Assembly (NCBI GenBank): GCA_964396845.1
Contig: CAYNGH010000014.1
Span: forward strand, 1-40,846
Direction of reading: 5' to 3'
Origin: CAYNGH01 sp964396845
Lineage (GTDB): Bacteria > Vulcanimicrobiota > JAJTBE01 > CAYNGH01
Length of the DNA stretch: 40,846 nucleotides
Under the pieces are notes generated by a model, which was given only the letters and a program-made list of their open reading frames with translations, ran no database searches and had not been told where the DNA came from. Below are positions 25,373 through 33,180 of this stretch, piece after piece. Every line of letters starts with the position of its first letter. The stretch's first letter is position 1. The position numbers and the translations under genes were made by a program.

Positions 25373-26251
25373 TTATTCAGGGTTATGGGGGCTTTCTGTA
25401 TTCTGCCCCATTTTCCCGTCATATTGTTTATCGACATTATTGTTGAATTTATTTATAACTACTCTGAAACCGTAAAGGTTGCACCATTTCCGGGGATCAT
25501 CGCTGTCGGGGACATGGGTTTTCAACCCCTGGCGGTTATCAAAAAAAGATCCTCCCATCAACACTCTCTCCGCCATTTCTCCTTCCCCCCTTATGTCCAG
25601 GCACCATTCCGCCACATTTCCCGCCATGTCCAACACCCCGAAAGGACTCCTCCCATCGGGGAAACTCCCCACGGGAAGGGTCCCCAGTTTCACGCCGTCG
25701 ATGGTTTCCAGGGGAACAACCCGATGCCTCAGGGAATCCATCTCCCGGTTGTTGGACAAATCAGGATCCCATTCATTTCCCCAGGGATAAATCCGCCCCT
25801 GTTTTCCCCGGGCTGATGCTTCCCACTGGATCCTTGAGGGCAGGTCCCCTCCCGCCCAGCGGGCATAAGCCCGGGCATCCTCAAAGGACACCTCGCACAC
25901 AGGGTGCTCCATGGTCTTTTCATGAGCCAGAAGATACCATTCACCCTGGGCCTTGTAGCCGGTTTCCTCGACAAACTTGGCATACTGGCGGTTGGTCACT
26001 TCGTGAAGATATATATAAAAAGAATCGATTCTTGTCATCACCGGGGGATCTCCCACAGGATAGATTCCGCCGGGGACAGTTATCAGCCTGGCTCCATCCC
26101 GCCGGTTCACCGAGAGGACTTCCATCTCCGAGATGACCGGATCTCCGCCCCGGAATATAATATCAAAGGAATCCCCTGTCAGGAGGTATATTCCCGACAC
26201 CAGCGCCAGGATCACCAGCAATATCTTGCATCCTTTTGAAATGACAGCCAC
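25373..26251 (-). CDS. Membrane-anchored FGE/SUMF1-like domain protein
   Basis: Protein of 292 residues from a GTG (26249-26251); a stop lies two codons upstream, so it cannot start earlier. Residues 6-27 form one hydrophobic anchor or signal (CKILLVILALVSGIYLL). The rest is a formylglycine-generating-enzyme (sulfatase-modifying factor) fold: FYIYLHEVTNRQYAKFVEET, PVCEVSFEDARAYARWAGG, LPSRIQWEASARG, YPWGNEWD, FGVLDMAGNVAEWCLD, and RVLMGGSFFD. The closing motif reads YGFRVVINK where true FGE has GFRC, so the catalytic cysteine is absent. It should be a structural or binding member rather than a Cys-to-formylglycine enzyme. The last 20 residues are polar. It lies outside the membrane if the N-terminus is a normal anchor. 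Confidence 0.83.
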   Translation of the reverse strand: MAVISKGCKILLVILALVSGIYLLTGDSFDIIFRGGDPVISEMEVLSVNRRDGARLITVPGGIYPVGDPPVMTRIDSFYIYLHEVTNRQYAKFVEETGYKAQGEWYLLAHEKTMEHPVCEVSFEDARAYARWAGGDLPSRIQWEASARGKQGRIYPWGNEWDPDLSNNREMDSLRHRVVPLETIDGVKLGTLPVGSFPDGRSPFGVLDMAGNVAEWCLDIRGEGEMAERVLMGGSFFDNRQGLKTHVPDSDDPRKWCNLYGFRVVINKFNNNVDKQYDGKMGQNTESPHNPE

Positions 26252-26486
26252 CTCTTATAGTGTTGGCCCGGATTTTCAGCTGAATTTTATTCCCGGCCAG
26301 ATAAACAGTTTCCCTCAGGGGAGTTTTATTTCCTCTGACAAGATCGCATCACCCGCTGTTGCAACAAATCAAAAGAGAAAGCAGAAAAAAGAAGAATTAC
26401 CGGGAGGAACCCAGAATAAAGGTCATGAAAAAGCCACAGAAACAACGATAATGCTCATGGTGTTATTGTTTTTTTATCGCAGTAAT

Positions 26487-26493
26487 AAAGGAG
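26487..26493 (+). promoter_or_regulatory. Shine-Dalgarno deciding the start of the DUF885 gene
   Basis: AAAGGAG touches the first ATG (26494) but stands 6 bases before a second in-frame ATG (26500), so the second is the likely start. Confidence 0.65.
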
Positions 26494-26499
26494 ATGAAA

Positions 26500-28146
26500 A
26501 TGAATTTTGATGAGAGGTTGCAGAAGACTGCCCGGGATTACCTCCACGAGATGATGGAGATGATTCCTCCCCTGGGGACTGCTCTGGGTCTTCACCAGTA
26601 TGATCACCTGATGCCCGATGGTTCCCTGGAATCAGAAATGCACATGCAGAAATTGCAAAGAAAATTTTACCGGGACATTGAATCCATGGACCCGGACACT
26701 CTTTCCCCGTCGGGGAGGATTGACCGGGGAGCCTTGCTCAACAGCATCGGTGTGCAGATATATCAGGAAGAAAACCATCGCAAATGGCAGTCACAGCCCC
26801 AGGCAGGAGTATTAATCGGCACGGCCCTTTACATGCTTTTCATCCGGGATTTTGCCCCCTTCCAACAGAGAATCGAATCCATCGCCGGCAGGCTGGAGCA
26901 GATCCCGGCATTCCTGATGAATTCGCGCCAGTTGTTGACAGACCCGGTGCGGATCTGGGCTGAATCGGACATGGAAGAAACAGTCAGCCTTGTGGGTCTG
27001 ATTCGCCTCATCCAGAAAACTGCCCGGGACAAGCAGGCGAGCGACAAGATTCAATCCCGCCTCAGCCGGGCCTCGGATTCCGCCACTGAAGCCATCAGGA
27101 ACTATTGCAGCTGGCTTGAAGAAGAGATTCTGCCCCGCTCCCGAGAAAACTTCGCCATGACCCCGGAACAGTTCAACCGTCTGCTGGAATTGAGGGAGCT
27201 GGGGATGGATGCCCCATCCCTGGAGAAGTTCGGCTGGCGGATGCTGGAGGAATCCCGGGAACGCCAGAGGGAGATTGCAAGAAGCATCGCCCCGGAAAAA
27301 TCCCTGGAACAGGTGAGAGAGATTCTTCGAAACCGTCACCCGGAAACCTTTGAAGAAGTCCTGAAGCTGACAAAAGATGCCGTGGACAGATCCCGGCAGT
27401 TTGTCATCGATTCTGACTATGCCACCATCCCCCCGGGAGAACGGCTGGATATAATCGAAACCCCGGAATTCGCCCGGAGCATGGTTCCCTTCGGGGCATA
27501 TTCCCCGCCGGGACGGTTTGAAAAAAGCCAGGTGGGGAATTACTGGATGACCAGACCCATGGAGGAGAAAGGCCAGTCCCTGGGCATCCACAACCTGGGT
27601 TCCATCCTGAACACCTCGGTTCACGAGGGATATCCGGGACATCACCTGCAGTTGATCTGCGGAAACACCAACCAGTCATGGGCAAGAAACCTGACCGAAG
27701 GCACTGAGTTTGTGGAAGGCTGGGCACATTACTGCGAAGAGATGGTGGCCCGGATGGGTTTCTCCACGGAACCCGAGGTGATGTTTGAAAGGGCGCAGGA
27801 TATGATATGGCGGGCAATCCGCATTGTGGTCGATGTCCAGCTCTCCAGCGGACAGCTTTCCTTTGACGGGGCGGTGGATCTCCTGAAGAAGGAATCAGGC
27901 TTTGATCGGGCCTCATGTATTGCCGAGGTGCGCCGTTACACATATACTCCCGGCTATCAGCTCAGTTATCTGCTGGGCAAAAAGATGATAATGGATTTGT
28001 CGGACCGGATGAAGAAAAAATATCATGATACCTTCAGCCTTAAAAAATTCCACGATTCCATGCTCTATGCGGGGATTCTGCCCATGAAATATATGGAGAT
28101 GGAAGTGGATGAAGCCCTGTGTCCAGGGGAAAGTTTCGTCTGGTGA
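26500..28146 (+). CDS. DUF885-family metallopeptidase-like protein
   Basis: Protein of 548 residues, a normal length for DUF885. The start at 26500 is set by the spacing from AAAGGAG. The zinc-site motif is HEGYPGHH (375-382), in the SVHEGYPGHHLQ context that marks this family, followed by EFVEGWAHYCEE, where E406 and H410 fit the third ligand and helper residues. DUF885 proteins are thought to be zinc carboxypeptidase-like enzymes, but few are studied. Most are exported lipoproteins; this one shows no signal peptide and should be cytoplasmic. The N-terminal half is helical and variable. It stands alone, divergent from the FGE-like gene and ending at a strong bidirectional terminator. Confidence 0.85.
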   Translation: MNFDERLQKTARDYLHEMMEMIPPLGTALGLHQYDHLMPDGSLESEMHMQKLQRKFYRDIESMDPDTLSPSGRIDRGALLNSIGVQIYQEENHRKWQSQPQAGVLIGTALYMLFIRDFAPFQQRIESIAGRLEQIPAFLMNSRQLLTDPVRIWAESDMEETVSLVGLIRLIQKTARDKQASDKIQSRLSRASDSATEAIRNYCSWLEEEILPRSRENFAMTPEQFNRLLELRELGMDAPSLEKFGWRMLEESRERQREIARSIAPEKSLEQVREILRNRHPETFEEVLKLTKDAVDRSRQFVIDSDYATIPPGERLDIIETPEFARSMVPFGAYSPPGRFEKSQVGNYWMTRPMEEKGQSLGIHNLGSILNTSVHEGYPGHHLQLICGNTNQSWARNLTEGTEFVEGWAHYCEEMVARMGFSTEPEVMFERAQDMIWRAIRIVVDVQLSSGQLSFDGAVDLLKKESGFDRASCIAEVRRYTYTPGYQLSYLLGKKMIMDLSDRMKKKYHDTFSLKKFHDSMLYAGILPMKYMEMEVDEALCPGESFVW

Positions 28147-28167
28147 CAGGCAGTAGCTGATATTTAC

Positions 28168-28207
28168 AAAAAAAACAGGCCCCGTGAAAGGGGCCTGAAT
28201 TTTTTTC
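28168..28207. terminator. Bidirectional terminator between DUF885 gene and repeat lipoprotein
   Basis: CAGGCCCC (28176-28183) pairs perfectly with GGGGCCTG (28190-28197) around GTGAAA. A run of A precedes and a run of T follows, so it can stop both convergent genes. Confidence 0.9.
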
Positions 28208-28224
28208 TGATTCTGATAACAGTG

Positions 28225-29958
28225 TTACCAGTTCAAAGTGGCATGAACTTCCTCTTGGTTGAGGACATAGACCAGGGCAGAATTCCCCCAGGGATCCATT
28301 GCCACCCTTGGCCGGCAGGCATTATAATCAGTGCCTGAAAGCAGGGTTGCACCTCCCCAGGATTTTTCCAGTGCATCATATTTAGTTGCCCAGATTTCGT
28401 TTCCGTCGTTGCCGTAATGCTTGTATCCCAGAACCGCATTGCCGTTGTTGTCCATGGCAACGGTGGGATGGCAGGATTGGTTATTGGAGAGCCCCGACGC
28501 CTGGGCGGGAGCTGACCAGCTACCTGTGGTATTGTCGTATATGACTCCCATGACCAAAGTGTTATCATTGACATACACAACCACAGCACCGCCATGATCA
28601 TTCATAGCTACCTTATTATTGCAGGCTTCATAGTTGGAAATGATCACCGCATTGCTCCATGTGCCGGTGGATGCATCATATGTGGCCGCCATTACCTGGC
28701 CGTCGTTTTGACCGTTCCTGAGGAATGTTACCACCGCGTCGCCGTTTCTGCTGACTGCGGATTCGTTGTGGCAGTATCTGTCCGCATCAATATCCACCTC
28801 GGGGGAAACCCTGACAACCCCGGTCCACTGTCCCGTGGAGGCGTCATAATGGTTCACATAGGTTTCCGTGCCAGAACCGCCGGAGCTGGTGTTGTAATTC
28901 TGAACAAAACTGACAACAGCGTTGCCGTTTTCATCCATTCCCACCCGGGGACGGCAGGCGCCGTAATAGTCGCCGGTATCCTCATCCTCGGGAGTCGAGA
29001 TGATTACTGCGTCTTCCCATTCTCCGGTGACCGCGTCAAAACGTCGGGCAAGGATGTTTGAATCATTTGACCACCAACTAATGCCTTCATCCCAGTAGTA
29101 GTTCTTGTATGCCACGATGGCATTGCCTGCAGGATCAACACCGACTTCCGCATGACAGGGCCAGTTTTCATTGTCCATAAACTCCGCCAACAGCTCCGGT
29201 TCAGCCAGCCACTGGTTTGTGGAGGCGTTGTAGCGGTTGGCGTAAACAGAAGCTCCACCTCCGTCCCTATTAACAAAGGCCACAACGGCGTTGCCGGCAT
29301 CGTCCATGCTGATCCTGGGCCGGCAGTTGGAGCCTGTTGCCGGTGTATCAGGGCCTGTGGAAATATCCACCGGGGTGCTCCATAGGCCCGTGGAGGAGTC
29401 AAACCTTGTGGCATATATGGCTGTACCGCCATCTTCATTGTCCCACTTGAACACCACAATCACATTGCTGTCGGGGTCCCCTGCCAGCTCCGCATGGCTT
29501 GCATCATAGGTGCTGCTCCCCGCCAGATACTGAGCATCGTCCCAGCTCCGATCCCTGGTCAGTAATACGTCATCATTGCTGGAAACACCGTCCACCGTCA
29601 CCACCACCGGGCCGGTGTTGCTCTTGGGGCCCAGTTGAACCTGAATCTGGGTGTCCCCCCACTGGAGATACTCGCCGGGATCATTCCCGCCGACGGTAAC
29701 CGTACTGGGATTTCTGGATGCTCCAAAATTTTTCCCCGTAATGGTCACCACGTCGCCAACACCGGCATTGGAGGGATTTACGCTCTCCACCACCGGGTCA
29801 GTGTCGGGAGTAGGATCCGGCGTGACAGTAATTGTAGGGGTAGCTGTTGGGGTCGGCCAGAAGTCGCCGTCGCTGTCCCCTGAACTGCAACCTGCAATCA
29901 TCAGGGCCACCATCATAGCTACCATCACCATGATTACCGCTGGTATAGTTTTTTTCAT
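28225..29958 (-). CDS. Lipoprotein with IPT/TIG domain and blade-like repeats
   Basis: I start at the ATG 29956-29958, with AAGGATGG well placed upstream, rather than at the longer frame; this gives 577 residues beginning MKKTIPAVIMVMVAMMVALM and a lipobox IAGC with Cys24. A Pro/Thr-rich spacer (TPTATPTITVTPDPTPDTDP) leads to one IPT/TIG immunoglobulin-like domain (VESVNPSNAGVGDVVTITGK, FGASRNPSTV). From about residue 135 come eight repeats of 50 to 60 residues: D-x-x-GNA-V-V-x-[FY]...VYANRYxAxTxxWxxA. Their spacing suggests a beta-propeller. The family appears in many environmental bacteria as extracellular proteins of unknown binding role. It converges on the DUF885 gene. Confidence 0.84.
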   Translation of the reverse strand: MKKTIPAVIMVMVAMMVALMIAGCSSGDSDGDFWPTPTATPTITVTPDPTPDTDPVVESVNPSNAGVGDVVTITGKNFGASRNPSTVTVGGNDPGEYLQWGDTQIQVQLGPKSNTGPVVVTVDGVSSNDDVLLTRDRSWDDAQYLAGSSTYDASHAELAGDPDSNVIVVFKWDNEDGGTAIYATRFDSSTGLWSTPVDISTGPDTPATGSNCRPRISMDDAGNAVVAFVNRDGGGASVYANRYNASTNQWLAEPELLAEFMDNENWPCHAEVGVDPAGNAIVAYKNYYWDEGISWWSNDSNILARRFDAVTGEWEDAVIISTPEDEDTGDYYGACRPRVGMDENGNAVVSFVQNYNTSSGGSGTETYVNHYDASTGQWTGVVRVSPEVDIDADRYCHNESAVSRNGDAVVTFLRNGQNDGQVMAATYDASTGTWSNAVIISNYEACNNKVAMNDHGGAVVVYVNDNTLVMGVIYDNTTGSWSAPAQASGLSNNQSCHPTVAMDNNGNAVLGYKHYGNDGNEIWATKYDALEKSWGGATLLSGTDYNACRPRVAMDPWGNSALVYVLNQEEVHATLNW

Positions 29959-30038
29959 TTCACACCATCCTTTTTTAGTTTGAGATATGTTTGTGTACAA
30001 TCACTGTTGCACATAATTCAAGCTTTCCCTTCGAAATG

Positions 30039-30050
30039 CCCTAAAAAGGG
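30039..30050. repeat. Short inverted repeat CCCTAAAAAGGG
   Basis: CCCT and AGGG arms around AAAA, lying between the repeat lipoprotein (leftward) and the phosphoesterase gene (rightward). It could be a protein binding site; nothing further supports that. Confidence 0.25.
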
Positions 30051-30168
30051 TATAAAATTTATTTCTAACATATCATGAGGATTATCCCTAATCTTCTACT
30101 TTTTTCCCTGAAATATTCAAGAAAGGGTTTGGAGAGTCCGGGGATAATCTTTTTCGGGGTGCAATGAA

Positions 30169-30945
30169 ATGAACCACGATAACATAATCACAATCTACCA
30201 TACCAATGATCTTCATGATCACCGCAGGGCCGTCACAATGGCCGGGGAGCTTCCCCGGGATCAAAACACCCTTCTTGTGGATTCAGGAGATGCCATCGGG
30301 GGGTCCAATACCGCCTTCCGGTTCCGGGAGCCTGTTATCGATCTCATGAATCGTGCCGGATATGACTGTATGGCCATGGGGAACCGGGAATTCAACTACC
30401 TGCGGGGGGTTCTGAGAATTCGGGCCCGACAGGCCAACTTTCCCATTCTTTGTGCAAACCTTGTTGACACAAGGGGGAAGACCAATGACACCTTCACCCC
30501 ATGGATCACCAGAGAAATTGCAGGGATAAAAATCGGCATTATCGGCCTGACCCCGGTGATGTATCCTGATGAATCCATCTGGTTTCGCCTTTCTGGATTC
30601 AGTTTCCGGGATCCGACAGAATCAATGGCCCGGCACCTTCCACAAATGCGTCAAGACAGTGATATGGTGGTGGTTCTCTCTCATCTGGGCCTGGATCGGG
30701 ATAGGCATCTGGCCTTGCAGATTCCGGGGCTGGATCTGATAATCGGAGGACATTCCCATAAACTCCTCGAAAAACCAGAGAGAACCGGCGACGGGTTCAT
30801 CTTCAACGGCGGTTGTCACGGCAGATATATCGGCAGGATACAGTTCACTCCCCAAAAAACTGCCCAGGGAAAAGTCATGGTGAGGAATCTTGAATACTCC
30901 CTTATCAGAGTCGCCGGCAAAACATCGGGAGATGCGTCCCCATAA
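30169..30945 (+). CDS. 5'-nucleotidase-type metallophosphoesterase
   Basis: Protein of 258 residues, only the catalytic domain of the UshA/5'-nucleotidase type; the usual C-terminal substrate domain is absent, as is a signal peptide. The two-metal site is visible: YHTNDLHDH (10-18), LLVDSGDAIGG (35-45), AMGNREFN (69-76; Arg where most family members have His of GNHE), LSHLGLD near 168, and GGHSHKLL near 192-199. The GNR change removes the usual proton-donor histidine, so activity may be altered or lost. It hydrolyses phosphate esters in other members. It overlaps the next gene by one base (TAATG), which implies translational coupling with the LpxB-related protein. Confidence 0.8.
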   Translation: MNHDNIITIYHTNDLHDHRRAVTMAGELPRDQNTLLVDSGDAIGGSNTAFRFREPVIDLMNRAGYDCMAMGNREFNYLRGVLRIRARQANFPILCANLVDTRGKTNDTFTPWITREIAGIKIGIIGLTPVMYPDESIWFRLSGFSFRDPTESMARHLPQMRQDSDMVVVLSHLGLDRDRHLALQIPGLDLIIGGHSHKLLEKPERTGDGFIFNGGCHGRYIGRIQFTPQKTAQGKVMVRNLEYSLIRVAGKTSGDASP

Positions 30946-32129
30946 TGGAAAAGAAAAAAATACTGTTCATCAGCAACGGCTATGGCGAGGATGCCATTGC
31001 TGTAACCGTCATCAATAAGCTTCTGGATATGAGCGGTTCTTTTTCTGTTGTCGGTTTTCCCCTGGTGGGCGAAGGCAGAAGCTACACCCGGCTGAACCTG
31101 CCCGTCGTATGCCCTGTCATGAACCTGCCCAGCGGTGGACTCATCCCCGCAGGGTGGCTGAAAAACCTGTGGACAGACTTCCGCTCGGGTCTTGCAGCAT
31201 TGACCCTTCAGCAAATCAATCAGCTTCGATCCATCAGCAGTCTGACTGCTGTAGTGGCAGTGGGGGATACATACCCGGTGCTCATGGGAGGATTATTCAC
31301 CCGCCACAAGGTCATATTTGTAGGAACGGCAAAATCCGACTATTTCGTGGAGTACTCCAGAGTTGAACGGGAAGTATTCCGGCGATTCACTAAGATTGTA
31401 TTCCCCAGGGATGAGCCTACCGCATCCAGTCTTCGAAACCACGGCATCAAGGCTCAATGGCAGGGAAACGCCATGATGGACGGCATTGAGGTCACCGGGG
31501 AGAGATTCGGAATCCATGAGAACACCGCCATCATAACCTTGCTTCCGGGAAGCCGGGACTTTGCATATACGGACCTGCCCATAATTCTTGAGGGAGCAGA
31601 AAAAATCAGCGCTGTGCTGGATCCTCCCCCGGCATATCTATCGGCTCTGGCTCCATCCATCACATTGGATCGCCTGGGAAAAAGCGCCGAAACTGCAGGT
31701 TTTGATTTGCAGAAAACCGGCTCCGATGACGGAGTGGTGGGCTACCTGACAAAAGCCTCTTTAAAGGTAACTCTCCTGCGTCATCGGTTTGGGGATTCCA
31801 TCAGCCTTGCCCGGCTGATCATCGGCCAGGCGGGAACTGGCAACGAGCAGGCCGCGGGGCTGGGGAAACCCATAGTGGGGTTCGATTCCCAAGGCCAGAA
31901 AAAACCCGGATGGTACCGGGCACGGCAGAAAGGCCTCCTGGGAGATTCTCTGGCAGTGGTGGATAAAGATTCTGAAGCTGTAAGCAGTAAAGCTCTGGAA
32001 ATCCTCCAGGACGAACAGCTTTATATTCATATGTCAAAAACCGGCAGGGAGAGAATGGGGCCTCCCGGAGGCGCAGCCAGAATGGCCCGATACATCCTGA
32101 AAGTGGCCACAGAAAACGGCAAAGAATAA
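30945..32129 (+). CDS. Lipid-A-disaccharide-synthase-related protein
   Basis: Protein of 394 residues with a GT-B glycosyltransferase-like layout. The opening KKILFISNGYGEDAIAVTVI carries the YGEDxIA motif of the 'lipid-A-disaccharide synthase-related' family, which is distinct from LpxB. The C-terminal half has ITLLPGSRDFAYTDLPIILE and IIGQAGTGNEQAAGLGKPIV, matching the donor-binding Gly-rich and E-Q-A-A-G motif of LpxB/MurG-type enzymes. It is soluble or peripheral on the inner membrane. True LpxB joins two glucosamine units; what this branch glycosylates is not known to me. It is coupled by a one-base overlap to the phosphoesterase, which might act on the same pathway (inference). Confidence 0.82.
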   Translation: MEKKKILFISNGYGEDAIAVTVINKLLDMSGSFSVVGFPLVGEGRSYTRLNLPVVCPVMNLPSGGLIPAGWLKNLWTDFRSGLAALTLQQINQLRSISSLTAVVAVGDTYPVLMGGLFTRHKVIFVGTAKSDYFVEYSRVEREVFRRFTKIVFPRDEPTASSLRNHGIKAQWQGNAMMDGIEVTGERFGIHENTAIITLLPGSRDFAYTDLPIILEGAEKISAVLDPPPAYLSALAPSITLDRLGKSAETAGFDLQKTGSDDGVVGYLTKASLKVTLLRHRFGDSISLARLIIGQAGTGNEQAAGLGKPIVGFDSQGQKKPGWYRARQKGLLGDSLAVVDKDSEAVSSKALEILQDEQLYIHMSKTGRERMGPPGGAARMARYILKVATENGKE

Positions 32130-32164
32130 TTTTTTGGATATTGCTCCTGTAATCCTGTTATCGA

Positions 32165-32170
32165 AAGGAG
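32165..32170 (+). promoter_or_regulatory. Shine-Dalgarno deciding the start of the PEGA protein
   Basis: AAGGAG touches an in-frame TTG (32171) but is 9 bases from the ATG at 32180, which also gives a proper signal peptide. The ATG is preferred. Confidence 0.6.
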
Positions 32171-32179
32171 TTGCCCGAT

Positions 32180-33085
32180 ATGACCCATAAATCAATTTTT
32201 TCCAGAACCCTGATACTGCTGTTGATACTGGGGATGTCATGCATCCGGGCCTTCCCGGCAGAGGATAAGAATGCCCCGGCAGAGTCTGTCAAGGCTAAAC
32301 TGCGGGTGGTATCCCAGCCGGAAGGGGCAACAGTGGTGGTGGACCGGGTCATCCGGGGACAGGCTCCCATAACTCTGGAGCTGGACAAAGGCCAACGGCT
32401 GGTGCGAGTTTCTCTGGATGAAAACTGGGAACCCTTCATCCAGACCCTGAACCTGGAAGGTGATTTTGAATTGCGGGTAAACCTGAGGCCCAGGGGACAT
32501 CTATCTTTCCAGAGAGGCTTGAAAGCCTTCGATGCAGGCAACTATCCCCAGGCCCGGCAGGAATTTCAAAACGCCGTGACCGGAGGAAAAGTCATCCCCG
32601 AGGGATATTTTTACCTGGCTCTTCTGGATCGGATCCGGGGTGATGAAAAGGGGATGACTGATAATTTCAGGGAATACATCAACCTGAATCCCCCGGCAGG
32701 TAGTTTTGTGACCGTTTTCCGGGAGATTCACCCGGAACCTTTTAACTACGGAGTCTGCACGGCCCATTTTATCCTGGGAGAACACTACAGGAGTTCATAC
32801 AACTGGGGACAGGCAGCCACCTCCTACAAACTGGCCATCCCCCGGCGGGAAAGATTCATCGATACCGCCATCGAAGCGAGTTTTGACAACATCCGAGCTC
32901 TGCGGAAAAAACAAGAAGAAAATCCCCGGGACCCAGGAGTTCAAATTCAACTGGCATATCTCTACGAGCTGAAGGGGATGCTGTTTCAGGCCATGATGGC
33001 TTACCGGGACGGAGCCAGGCTTTTATTTGAAGATTCCCCGGAATACACCGAGAGATTTGGCAAGTATCTGGACAAAACCCAGTAA
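32180..33085 (+). CDS. Exported PEGA-domain protein with TPR-like C-terminus
   Basis: Protein of 301 residues from the ATG at 32180. A signal peptide is clear (MTHKSIFSRTLILLLILG, cleavage near CIRAFPAED); a cysteine at about residue 20 in GMSC could make it a lipoprotein. Residues 35-110 hold a PEGA-type beta domain (LRVVSQPEGATVVVDRVIRG, ITLELDKGQRLVRVSL), a small surface-associated sandwich. Residues 110-300 are helical TPR-like repeats (FQRGLKAFDAGNYPQARQEF; QIQLAYLYELKGMLFQAMMA). No catalytic motif. It follows the LpxB-related gene by 50 bases and probably belongs to the same transcript; an envelope scaffold role is inferred. Confidence 0.78.
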   Translation: MTHKSIFSRTLILLLILGMSCIRAFPAEDKNAPAESVKAKLRVVSQPEGATVVVDRVIRGQAPITLELDKGQRLVRVSLDENWEPFIQTLNLEGDFELRVNLRPRGHLSFQRGLKAFDAGNYPQARQEFQNAVTGGKVIPEGYFYLALLDRIRGDEKGMTDNFREYINLNPPAGSFVTVFREIHPEPFNYGVCTAHFILGEHYRSSYNWGQAATSYKLAIPRRERFIDTAIEASFDNIRALRKKQEENPRDPGVQIQLAYLYELKGMLFQAMMAYRDGARLLFEDSPEYTERFGKYLDKTQ

Positions 33086-33094
33086 ACCATTGCC

Positions 33095-33123
33095 TTTACT
33101 TTTTTCCCGCATGATAATATAAT
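33095..33123 (+). promoter_or_regulatory. Promoter of NHL-repeat lipoprotein gene
   Basis: TTTACT (33095-33100), 17 bases, then a perfect TATAAT (33118-33123), 57 bases before the ATG. It matches a housekeeping sigma-70 promoter well. Confidence 0.6.
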
Positions 33124-33180
33124 CTGATCAGTCCCTGTTCACCGGAGATCCGGAACACAAACACCCCAAGGAGAGAAGAT

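Noticed and set aside
26812..27645. 277-codon minus-strand frame
   Set aside because: Antisense to the DUF885 gene, whose zinc motif is certain; composition is that of a shadow frame.
31879..31890. GGTTCGATTCCC, like a tRNA T-loop
   Set aside because: No acceptor, D or anticodon arm around it, and it codes for VGFDSQ in the LpxB-related protein.
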